DNA of 6,419 nucleotides from contig CALHVH010000092.1 in assembly GCA_938039225.1 (NCBI GenBank), positions 1-6,419 of the forward strand, given 5' to 3'. The notes beneath the pieces were generated by a model, which searched no databases, had not been told where the DNA came from, and was given only the letters and a program-made list of their open reading frames with translations. Shown one piece after another: positions 1 through 5,953 of this stretch (the first letter of the stretch is position 1; each line of letters begins with the position of its first letter). The position numbers were made by a program, and so were the translations under genes. Source of the stretch: an uncultured Gammaproteobacteria bacterium. GTDB taxonomy: Bacteria > Pseudomonadota > Gammaproteobacteria > Steroidobacterales > JABDMI01.

Positions 1-60
1 TCCACAGCAAGATTACTAAATCCATTCCTATTTAAGGTTTTACTATAGATAATTCAATTT

Positions 61-76
61 ACTGAGCTTGCTCAGT
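61..76. repeat. perfect short inverted repeat / hairpin with CTTG loop
   Basis: ACTGAGCTTGCTCAGT is a perfect inverted repeat. Read as RNA it gives a 6-bp stem closed by a G-C pair around a CUUG loop, a type of tetraloop known to be unusually stable. No run of T follows on either strand, so it does not look like a standard intrinsic terminator. It could be a protein-binding site or an RNA processing or 3'-end stabilising hairpin. Function is unknown. Confidence 0.5.
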
Positions 77-157
77 GTTAGTCATGTCTGGGCATTAGTT
101 TTTATCTTGATTGGACTAGTTCTATAGTACTTAAAAATTCAGAATTAGCTTTTCTTA

Positions 158-186
158 GTGAGTTTTTATTGTAATTAAAAACTTAC
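158..186. repeat. AT-rich inverted repeat, 11-bp stem with 7-nt loop
   Basis: Arms 158-168 (GTGAGTTTTTA) and 176-186 (TAAAAACTTAC) pair over 11 positions with a single G-T wobble around the loop TTGTAAT. The arms contain T and A tracts, so either strand would read as a weak hairpin with an adjacent U-like stretch. It could act as a weak bidirectional terminator, but the low GC of the stem makes this uncertain. It lies about 220 nt beyond the stop of the leftward gene, which is far for that gene's terminator. Confidence 0.45.
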
Positions 187-278
187 ATGCAGAACATTAA
201 GCCTTGCCTAGTTAATTGTGTGTCCTTTTATTTGTTACAATCAACTGGATCAATGTCACAGAATAGCCATTGGAATGT

Positions 279-293
279 AAACCAAATTGGTTT
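279..293. repeat. short inverted repeat followed by T-rich DNA
   Basis: AAACCAA-A-TTGGTTT is a perfect 7-bp inverted repeat around a single central base. On the + strand it runs into T-rich sequence (TTTTCTGTTTTCT). As RNA only about 5 to 6 bp can form around a small loop, so it is at best a weak terminator. It could instead be a dyad-symmetric protein-binding site. Only the symmetry is certain. Confidence 0.35.
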
Positions 294-407
294 TCTGTTT
301 TCTAGGTCTTTGTCAGGGGCCTGCATGTTTAAATTTCATTATCTTGCGTGTGTAACCAACCGCAAAGAAAATATCTCCTTTTGTTAGCGACACAGATTTA
401 GTGCTTA

Positions 408-1328
408 TCAATTAATAATAATTTCAATAGGTTCAATTTGATTTTTTTCTTCGACGTGGTCTTTGAAATCTTGGTTTTTTTCTCGCCATTCTTTCCACTC
501 TTTCTCTGCCTCAGGGCTAAAATCTTCTTCACCGATTCTATCTCCAACAAATATTGACTTTAGAACACCAGTAATATTTCTCAGACCTATAATTTTTGTT
601 ACACTTTTAAGGTAATTATGTAAACGTTCATTTTGTTTATCACGTTTTTCACGATATCTTTCGTAATTTGTTTTCTTTTGTTGTGCCGTAGCGCTAACAT
701 TGGTTATAAGATGCCCATCTGAAACGGTAACATCCATTTCTTGCATTAAATTACGCATATCCGGCGCTATGCACCTATCAATTATCCCAAAACAGTGTTT
801 TTCGCTTTTTGTTGAATCTGGTCTTTCACACTCCCAGATTTCAGAACGACACTCTGATTCACCATGGCGTGGTATTATAGGGTCAATCGTATTTTTACTT
901 ACAATTGATAAACAGTGTCCCCAATGGGCTCTAACATTGTTGGCACCAACGTATACCTCTGTGGAATTTCCTCCACAATCTTTATCCCAGCGTTCCTCAC
1001 GTGCTTGCAATTTCCAATTTTCACTAACAAGACTTGCACAATATCCACCGTGCTTATCTGCACGATTTGGACCTACGTATACCCAATTAGTTTTTGCACA
1101 CTCGTCTCTATTTCGAGTATATTTTGTTTTTATTCTAAATTTGTTGACACTCACACAAGAACCCCAATGGTGCTTTACATTGTTAGGACCAAGATAAACT
1201 GCATTTCCTGCGCAGTTTTTGCTATTCTTTGCTACAAGTGAAGTTAATACTATATCTGCATAAATTTCAGATGATACAAATAAAAAGATAAAAATTAAAA
1301 ACGAAAAAAAAAATTGTCTAAAGTACAT
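408..1328 (-). CDS. secreted cysteine-repeat protein of unknown function
   Basis: I do not recognise this family. The 306-residue product begins with a Sec-type signal peptide: an Arg at 4, a very hydrophobic Phe/Leu/Ile core at about 6-18, and a likely signal peptidase I site after IYA (24/25). It is therefore predicted to be exported to the periplasm or beyond; no lipobox Cys is present at the cleavage site. Residues 36-182 hold four units of about 40 residues, each framed by two Cys 19 to 21 apart (39/58, 77/97, 118/139, 160/179). Units 1-3 share the pattern C-x(3-6)-VY[VL]G[PA]N-x(3-4)-H-x-G-x-C; unit 4 is degenerate. Two more Cys (167, 186) bring the mature total to ten, an even number that fits disulphide bonding. 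Residues about 187-306 are Cys-free, highly charged and probably helical, with Lys/Glu/Arg-rich stretches at 216-240 and 268-296. The start is supported by AAGGA 10 nt upstream and a promoter further up. It stands alone, divergent from map. The antisense open frames across it lack such features. The coding call is strong; the function is unknown. Confidence 0.88.
   Translation of the reverse strand: MYFRQFFFSFLIFIFLFVSSEIYADIVLTSLVAKNSKNCAGNAVYLGPNNVKHHWGSCVSVNKFRIKTKYTRNRDECAKTNWVYVGPNRADKHGGYCASLVSENWKLQAREERWDKDCGGNSTEVYVGANNVRAHWGHCLSIVSKNTIDPIIPRHGESECRSEIWECERPDSTKSEKHCFGIIDRCIAPDMRNLMQEMDVTVSDGHLITNVSATAQQKKTNYERYREKRDKQNERLHNYLKSVTKIIGLRNITGVLKSIFVGDRIGEEDFSPEAEKEWKEWREKNQDFKDHVEEKNQIEPIEIIIN
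783..1223 (-). repeat. four tandem ~40-residue Cys-framed repeats in the secreted protein
   Basis: Approximate units on the minus strand are 1146-1223 (residues 36-61), 1029-1109 (74-100), 903-986 (115-142) and 783-860 (157-182). The first Cys of each unit recurs at intervals of 38, 41 and 42 residues, and the second at 39, 42 and 40. The core VYLGPNN / WVYVGPN / VYVGANN followed by HHWG / KHGG / HWG is obvious in units 1-3. Unit 4 keeps Cys160, a Trp, a Pro-Asp pair and Cys179 at aligned positions but loses the Gly and most of the core. At DNA level units 1 and 3 still match at about two thirds of the positions across the last 15 codons (31 of 45 counted by eye), so the repeats probably arose by internal duplication. 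Confidence 0.85.
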
Positions 1329-1338
1329 TTTAAAATTT

Positions 1339-1343
1339 TCCTT
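1339..1343 (-). promoter_or_regulatory. ribosome binding site of the secreted-protein gene
   Basis: On the minus strand AAGGA lies 10 nt before the ATG at 1328. This supports the start that also gives the signal peptide. No other in-frame Met occurs before residue 191, so no alternative ATG is plausible. Confidence 0.65.
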
Positions 1344-1391
1344 ATTAGCAATGTTAAACTTGAATATATCTTCTAGATTATAAAAGTCTAC

Positions 1392-1419
1392 AATATAGAA
1401 TTATCGTCATTTCTGTCAA
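1392..1419 (-). promoter_or_regulatory. sigma70-type promoter of the secreted-protein gene
   Basis: Reading leftward, a perfect -35 box TTGACA (1414-1419) is followed after 16 nt by TATATT (1392-1397), a 5 of 6 match to the -10 consensus. Transcription would start near 1385, leaving a leader of roughly 57 nt. A perfect TATAAT also occurs further downstream at 1377-1382, but without a good -35 at 17 nt (GATAAT), so it is the weaker choice or a second start. The assignment is by motif only. Confidence 0.6.
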
Positions 1420-1528
1420 GTAACAGAATTTAAAAATGCTAGCAAGGTTATCAAAAATATCTCTAATAATTTTCTTTTTACGCTTTAACTTCCCACGCAT
1501 CAATGCTTTTAGCTATAAATATCAGTAT

Positions 1529-1557
1529 GTTACGCACTGACCCATATTTACTATAAA
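1529..1557 (+). promoter_or_regulatory. weak candidate promoter for map
   Basis: TATAAA at 1552-1557 resembles a -10 box and sits where a start near 1564 would give a leader of about 45 nt before the map ATG. The region 16 to 17 nt upstream (around TTACGC, 1530-1535) matches the -35 consensus poorly, so activity would need an activator or the real promoter lies elsewhere in 1420-1530 (another TATAAA is at 1514-1519). If this box is right, the in-frame ATG at 1558 would fall upstream of the transcript, which favours the start at 1609. Confidence 0.3.
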
Positions 1558-1608
1558 ATGCTGCACTCACAGCAAACTAATTCCCTCATCACAAGGCAAG
1601 ACCCCAGC

Positions 1609-2376
1609 ATGGCAGTTCACATTAAAACCCCTGAAGAACAAGAAAAAATGCGTATCGCAGGACGTGCTACGGCATCGGTCTTGGATATGATTGGTGAACA
1701 TGTGAAACCAGGTGTCACAACAGGCGAATTAGACCTAATTTGTTATAAGTTCATCACTAAAGAACTAAAAGGCGTACCTGCCCCACTTAATTACAGAGGC
1801 TTTCCTAAATCCATTTGTACTTCGGTGAATCACGTGGTTTGTCATGGTATTCCTGGTGATAAGAAACTAAAAAATGGCGACATTGTAAACATCGATATAT
1901 CCGTCATCATTGATGGTTGGCATGGTGATACCAGTCGTATGTTCCATGTTGGTAAACCTTCGATTCGTGGCAAGCGCTTAGCTGACATCACGCATGAATG
2001 CATGAAACGCGGTATTGAAATGGTCAAACCTGGGATTCGTTTAGGCGATATCGGTCATACCATTCAAAAATACGCCGAATCACAAAACTGCTCGGTTGTG
2101 CGTGAGTACTGTGGTCATGGAATAGGTAAAGAATTTCATGAAGACCCTCAAGTATTACATTATGGAAAACCTGGCACGCTTGAGACCTTAAAAGAAGGCA
2201 TGATATTCACTATTGAACCGATGATTAATCTTGGCAAACGTGATGTAAAACTGCTTCCTGATGGCTGGACCGTGGTTACAAAAGATCACTCTCTTTCAGC
2301 TCAGTGGGAACATACCGTGCTTGTAACTCAGAACGGTTATGAAGTGCTCACTCTTGGTGCATCAGGAAATATATAA
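1609..2376 (+). CDS. map: methionine aminopeptidase, type I
   Basis: This cytosolic metalloenzyme removes the initiator Met from nascent proteins whose second residue is small. The 255-residue product is close to the E. coli protein (264) and begins MAVHIKTPEEQEKMR, matching the family N-terminus. The residues expected for substrate and metal binding are all visible: His79 (VCHGIPG), Asp96 (NIDIS), Asp107 (HGDTS), His170 (YCGHGIG), Glu203 (TIEPM) and Glu234 (QWEHT). The frame is open upstream to an ATG at 1558, but that start has no ribosome binding site, lies against a promoter-like box and adds 17 residues unlike the family. The start at 1609 has a modest AAGG 12 nt upstream. It is the first gene of the rightward cluster and divergent from the secreted-protein gene. 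No active-site change is seen. Identity is secure; the start is probable. Confidence 0.97.
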   Translation: MAVHIKTPEEQEKMRIAGRATASVLDMIGEHVKPGVTTGELDLICYKFITKELKGVPAPLNYRGFPKSICTSVNHVVCHGIPGDKKLKNGDIVNIDISVIIDGWHGDTSRMFHVGKPSIRGKRLADITHECMKRGIEMVKPGIRLGDIGHTIQKYAESQNCSVVREYCGHGIGKEFHEDPQVLHYGKPGTLETLKEGMIFTIEPMINLGKRDVKLLPDGWTVVTKDHSLSAQWEHTVLVTQNGYEVLTLGASGNI

Positions 2377-2392
2377 ACGACCAACTCATAAA

Positions 2393-2427
2393 CAGTCTAA
2401 AATTAGCTAAAAGAATTTCCCAGACTG
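2393..2427 (+). promoter_or_regulatory. nested hairpin in the map-glnD spacer
   Basis: CAGTCT (2393-2398) pairs with AGACTG (2422-2427), and inside it AAATT (2400-2404) pairs with AATTT (2414-2418) around a 9-nt loop, with a bulge of one base on the left and three on the right. The structure ends 12 nt before the glnD ATG, where no Shine-Dalgarno sequence is visible. There is no T-run after it, so it is not a normal terminator. It could affect glnD translation or processing of a map-glnD transcript, or be chance pairing in AT-rich DNA. Confidence 0.3.
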
Positions 2428-2439
2428 CAGACCAATATA

Positions 2440-5085
2440 ATGCCTTACCCCACTGAGTTAATCCAAGCCAGCAAAAACCGCGTAGACGCCTTGCGTGAAT
2501 CCCAAAAGTCCCAATTTGAAGCTGGAAAAGACGTAGGTTTACTTCTCAAAGAAGCATCCGATACGATTGACTCGATTCTGATTGATCTTTGGCAACATTA
2601 TCTAAGCCCTTTTCAAGACTTAAAACAACCCAGCCTAATCGCAACCGGTGGTTATGGTCGCTCTGAATTACATCCTGGCTCAGATATCGACCTCATGATT
2701 TTGCTTCCTAAAAAATATGACAAAAAAATAGAAGGTCCTCTGTCAGAATTTTTAACGGCCTTATGGGACATTGGTTTAGAAATCGGGCACAGCGTAAGAA
2801 CGCTTAAAGAAACCATAAGCGCCAGTAAAAGCGACATAACCATTGCTACCAGTTTACAAGAAGCGCGTTTAATTATTGGTGACCAAGCCGAATACCAAGC
2901 CATGATTGACGCCACTGGGCCAAAGAAATTATGGCCATCTGCCAAGTTCTTTGAAGCTAAATTTGAAGAACAAGAACAACGCCATCATCGATATCGACAT
3001 ACGGCTTACAATTTAGAACCTAACGTTAAAGCAAACATTGGCGGTCTACGTGACATGCAGGTTATTGCGTGGGTACTAAAGCGACACTTTGATGCTGACT
3101 TACTGCATGAGTTAGTTGAACTTGAATTCCTCACTCAACAAGAATATGACGAGCTAAGTACAGCCAAAACCTTTTTGTGGAAAATTCGTTTTGCCCTGCA
3201 CTTACTTAATGGTGGACGAGAAGATCGCTTATTGTTTGATGCACAACTAAAAATTGCTGAACAATTGGGTTACCAAGGTACAGATTCAAGACGCCCGGTT
3301 GAATTATTCATGCGAGATTATTATCGAGCGGCTTTAACCTTATCGCGATTAAATTGGATGCTCTTACAAATGTTTAGAGAGCTTATTTTAGAAAAGAAAA
3401 ATCCTAAGATTTACCCAATTGATGAACAACTGCAAAGTCGTAATAATTACCTAGACTTAAAAACAGATCAAGAATTTGAAAAAGACCCAAGCCTAATATT
3501 AAAAATGTTTAGCGTATGGCAAAAACAAGAAAATTTACGTGGCATTACGGCCAGAACCAATCGTAAATTACATGAAGCTTTAGATAAAATTAATGATGAC
3601 TTCAGAAATAACCCTAAACATAAGGCACTTTTTTTAGACATTTTTAATAACCCTTATCGCATATACAATACCCTTGCTCGCATGAACCGCCATGGCGTAT
3701 TGGGTAAGTTCATGCCTACCTTTGGTGACATTGTTGGACATATGCAATTTGATTTGTTTCATGCCTACACCGTAGATGCACACATTTTATTTGTAATTAA
3801 GGAAATTCAAAATCTATTAACGCTTGAGCATGACGAAACCTTTCTCAATGATGCGGTTAAGAGTTTAGACAAGCCTAATTTACTTCTGCTCTCAGGTTTA
3901 TTTCACGATATAGCCAAAGGACGAGATGGCGACCATTCCAATTTGGGCACCAAAGACGTAGAGGATTTTGGAAAATCTTATGGGTTGGATGATGAGGATA
4001 CTGAGCTATTAAGTTTCTTAGTGAAAAATCATCTTTTACTTTCTGTTACCGCACAAAAGAAAGATATTGACGATCCCGCAATCATTTCAGAATTTGCTAA
4101 AACCGTCAAAAACAAACGTAATCTTAACTATTTATATCTACTAACTATTGCCGATGTTAAGGGCACAAACCCAGAGCTTTGGAATCAATGGAAAGCGGTT
4201 TTATTTGCCAAGTTATTCCAATACACATTGGCCAACTTTGAAAGCCAAGCTCCAGATGTAGAAGAACATATCGCTCGCAAAAAATCCAGCACGCTAAAAA
4301 GACTCAGCAAAGAGTACCCTACAGAGAAAATTGAAAAGCTTTGGCAAACCATAGATGATGAGTATTTTTTACGTCACAGTTATGGTGAACTTCGTTGGCA
4401 TACGCGTGTACTACTTAATAACAAAGAATTTCCTTTGGTTTCGATTCGCCGTCAAAGCACACACCGTCTAAACGAATACGACAACCAGAAAGCCTTAGAT
4501 ATTTTTGTGGCGGCAGACTATGATCAACATTTATTTACCAAAGTGTGCGTTGCTCTAGATAATTTAAATCTGGATATTTACAACGCTAAGTTGTATCACA
4601 ATAAAAAAATCATTCGTGGCCAAAACTCGGTAGCCTTAACCTTTAGAGTACGCGAAGCCAAAAAAGATATTATTATCAGTGACGAACGGATTACCCAAAT
4701 TGAAAAAATGATTTCTGAAATATTACATTCACAAGAAATGTACAAGCTACCTAATACTCGCCTTACTCGACAAATGCGTGTGTTTGATGCTCCTACAAAA
4801 ATCACCTATTCTGAGGATCCTTCCGACAGCTATACCATTCTTGAACTGGAAACCTTAGATAGACCCGGTTTATTAGCTTTGGTTAGCTATTGTTTCTCGG
4901 AGTTAAATATCGATATTAATCTTGCTAAAATTACTACCATTGGTGAAAGAGCCGAAGACGTATTCTACTTGAGCAATATCAATCAAGAAAAACTCAGCAA
5001 TGAGCAAGAACAAGAACTAGCTGCTAAAATTCAGTTCATTCTTGACCAAAAAAACCAAAGCAAGGTTGATGCCTTAGCTTTTTAA
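2440..5085 (+). CDS. glnD: bifunctional PII uridylyltransferase / uridylyl-removing enzyme
   Basis: GlnD is the glutamine sensor of nitrogen control. It uridylylates PII proteins (GlnB/GlnK) when glutamine is low and removes UMP when it is high, thereby steering glutamine synthetase adenylylation and NtrBC. The 881-residue length fits the family (890 in E. coli). Domains in order: nucleotidyltransferase with GGYGR at 70-74 and catalytic SDIDL at 81-85 (Asp82, Asp84); a linker with NIGGLRD at 199-205; a central HD hydrolase with HAYTVDAH at 441-448, HD at 489-490 in FHDIAKGRDGDHS, HLLLSVTAQ at 531-539 and Asp572; then two C-terminal ACT domains, about 685-765 and 798-870. The second is typical (ETLDRPGLLALVS). 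The first is less so: after DQHLF its last strand lacks the usual DTF/YIV pattern. The start is bounded by an in-frame TAG at 2404 and is the only ATG after it, although no clear ribosome binding site precedes it. It lies 63 nt after map, probably in the same transcription unit. Confidence 0.97.
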   Translation: MPYPTELIQASKNRVDALRESQKSQFEAGKDVGLLLKEASDTIDSILIDLWQHYLSPFQDLKQPSLIATGGYGRSELHPGSDIDLMILLPKKYDKKIEGPLSEFLTALWDIGLEIGHSVRTLKETISASKSDITIATSLQEARLIIGDQAEYQAMIDATGPKKLWPSAKFFEAKFEEQEQRHHRYRHTAYNLEPNVKANIGGLRDMQVIAWVLKRHFDADLLHELVELEFLTQQEYDELSTAKTFLWKIRFALHLLNGGREDRLLFDAQLKIAEQLGYQGTDSRRPVELFMRDYYRAALTLSRLNWMLLQMFRELILEKKNPKIYPIDEQLQSRNNYLDLKTDQEFEKDPSLILKMFSVWQKQENLRGITARTNRKLHEALDKINDDFRNNPKHKALFLDIFNNPYRIYNTLARMNRHGVLGKFMPTFGDIVGHMQFDLFHAYTVDAHILFVIKEIQNLLTLEHDETFLNDAVKSLDKPNLLLLSGLFHDIAKGRDGDHSNLGTKDVEDFGKSYGLDDEDTELLSFLVKNHLLLSVTAQKKDIDDPAIISEFAKTVKNKRNLNYLYLLTIADVKGTNPELWNQWKAVLFAKLFQYTLANFESQAPDVEEHIARKKSSTLKRLSKEYPTEKIEKLWQTIDDEYFLRHSYGELRWHTRVLLNNKEFPLVSIRRQSTHRLNEYDNQKALDIFVAADYDQHLFTKVCVALDNLNLDIYNAKLYHNKKIIRGQNSVALTFRVREAKKDIIISDERITQIEKMISEILHSQEMYKLPNTRLTRQMRVFDAPTKITYSEDPSDSYTILELETLDRPGLLALVSYCFSELNIDINLAKITTIGERAEDVFYLSNINQEKLSNEQEQELAAKIQFILDQKNQSKVDALAF

Positions 5086-5116
5086 AACGATTACCAACAA
5101 AATTAATTATTACGAT

Positions 5117-5121
5117 AAAGG
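5117..5121 (+). promoter_or_regulatory. ribosome binding site of dapD
   Basis: AAAGG lies 6 nt before the dapD ATG at 5128. It is the clearest Shine-Dalgarno sequence among the rightward genes, which fits dapD being the independently initiated head of the tightly coupled dapD - ArsC-like - dapE block. Confidence 0.6.
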
Positions 5122-5127
5122 TTTATC

Positions 5128-5952
5128 ATGTCCGACTTAAGTAAAATCATAGAAGGCGCTTTCGAAGAGCGTGCCAGCATTAGCCCAACAAACTCGTCTC
5201 AAGAAATTCGTGATGCGGTTAACACCACAATCTCTCAACTTAATAGTGGCCAGCTTCGAGTTGCCGAAAAAATTGACGGTGATTGGGTTGTGAATCAATG
5301 GGCGAAAAAAGCCGTATTACTCAATTTTCGTCTTAACAATAATCGTGTTCAAGACGCTGGCTTTACTAAATTTTACGACAAAGTCGATATGAAATACGCC
5401 AATTACACCGACGATGATTTCCGTACTGAAGGTGTTCGCGTAGTGCCAACTGCCGTTGTTCGTAACGGGGCATACATTGCAAAGAACACTGTCCTTATGC
5501 CTAGTTACGTAAACGTAGGCGCCTATGTGGATGAAGGTTGCATGATTGATACCTGGGCAACTGTGGGTTCATGTGCTCAAGTCGGTAAAAATGTACACCT
5601 TAGTGGCGGCGCTGGATTGGGTGGTGTGTTAGAACCATTGCAAGCTGGCCCTACAATTATTGAAGACAATTGCTTTATCGGCGCTCGATCAGAAGTGGTT
5701 GAAGGCGTTATCGTAGAAGAGAACTCTGTCATCTCTATGGGTGTTTATATTGGCCAAAGTACCAAGATTTATAATCGTATGACGGGAGAAATCACCTATG
5801 GTCGCATTCCAGCAGGCTCGGTGGTGGTGAGTGGCAATCTTCCTAGCAAAGATGGTACACACAGTTTGTACTGCGCGGTCATTGTAAAGCAAGTGGATAG
5901 CAAAACTCGTGGCAAAGTATCTGTCAACGAACTACTACGTATTGTTGATTAA
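5128..5952 (+). CDS. dapD: 2,3,4,5-tetrahydropyridine-2,6-dicarboxylate N-succinyltransferase
   Basis: DapD transfers succinyl from succinyl-CoA to tetrahydrodipicolinate, committing the substrate to the succinylase route to meso-diaminopimelate and lysine in the cytosol. The product is 274 residues, the same length as E. coli DapD, and reads as a close homologue throughout. An N-terminal helical domain (about 1-100, with LRVAEKIDG at 43-51 and QWAKKAVLL) precedes a left-handed beta-helix of hexapeptide repeats (about 105-235). Within it lie Asp141 (MIDTW) and Glu189 (ARSEVVEGV), the positions known as active-site residues in the characterised family member, and the conserved stretch GSCAQVGKNVHLSGG at 147-161. 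The C-terminal segment SLYCAVIVKQVDSKTRGK is also typical. The start matches the family and has a good ribosome binding site. It follows glnD by 42 nt, and its stop lies one base before the next start. The enzyme is expected to be a trimer, as in the family. Nothing is missing. Confidence 0.98.
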   Translation: MSDLSKIIEGAFEERASISPTNSSQEIRDAVNTTISQLNSGQLRVAEKIDGDWVVNQWAKKAVLLNFRLNNNRVQDAGFTKFYDKVDMKYANYTDDDFRTEGVRVVPTAVVRNGAYIAKNTVLMPSYVNVGAYVDEGCMIDTWATVGSCAQVGKNVHLSGGAGLGGVLEPLQAGPTIIEDNCFIGARSEVVEGVIVEENSVISMGVYIGQSTKIYNRMTGEITYGRIPAGSVVVSGNLPSKDGTHSLYCAVIVKQVDSKTRGKVSVNELLRIVD

Positions 5953-5953
5953 T

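Larger units (their letters stand above)
1..407. other. gene-free AT-rich stretch with inverted repeats
   Basis: No convincing coding region is seen on either strand. The one longer open frame (187-387, +) has no ribosome binding site, no recognisable domain and an unconvincing composition. The stretch lies downstream of the leftward secreted-protein gene and contains several inverted repeats (61-76, 158-186, 210-246, 279-293), listed separately where well supported. No tRNA, rRNA, transposase remnant or integron attC core pair could be recognised. It may be a long 3' intergenic region or decayed DNA; the sequence does not decide between these. Confidence 0.6.

Noticed and set aside
297..315. 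CAGG-GG-CCTG small dyad near 314-323 and T-rich DNA before it as a terminator
   Set aside because: The stem is only 4 bp, and no U-tract follows on the transcribed side of the leftward gene.
187..387. 66-codon open frame on the + strand
   Set aside because: There is no ribosome binding site before the ATG, no recognisable domain or signal, and it crosses several inverted repeats. It is most likely a chance frame.
340..400. Possible integron attC-like core sites near the end of the secreted-protein gene (GTGTAAC, GTTAGCG)
   Set aside because: Neither matches the RYYYAAC/GTTRRRY core consensus fully, and no paired inner sites or integrase are seen.
700..1241. Two overlapping open frames (165 and 108 codons) on the + strand
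   Set aside because: Both are antisense to the secreted-protein gene. The minus-strand product has a signal peptide, periodic Cys repeats, a ribosome binding site and a promoter. The antisense products' apparent repetition is a by-product of the repeats.
1437..1444. TGCTAGCA palindrome in the divergent control region as an operator
   Set aside because: It is a single 8-bp palindrome with no second copy and no known match, so it is easily expected by chance.
1558..1608. 17-residue N-terminal extension of Map from the ATG at 1558
   Set aside because: It has no ribosome binding site, abuts a TATAAA box and is unlike the family N-terminus, which begins at the ATG at 1609.
2652..2945. Antisense open frames within glnD, dapD and the ArsC-like gene
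   Set aside because: They are complementary to well-conserved coding sequence and show no independent start signals or domain content.
5909..5953. Earlier start of the ArsC-like gene inside dapD
   Set aside because: The 15 added residues do not resemble the family, whose proteins begin close to the LLGIKNCDT motif. The ATG at 5954 gives the expected length.
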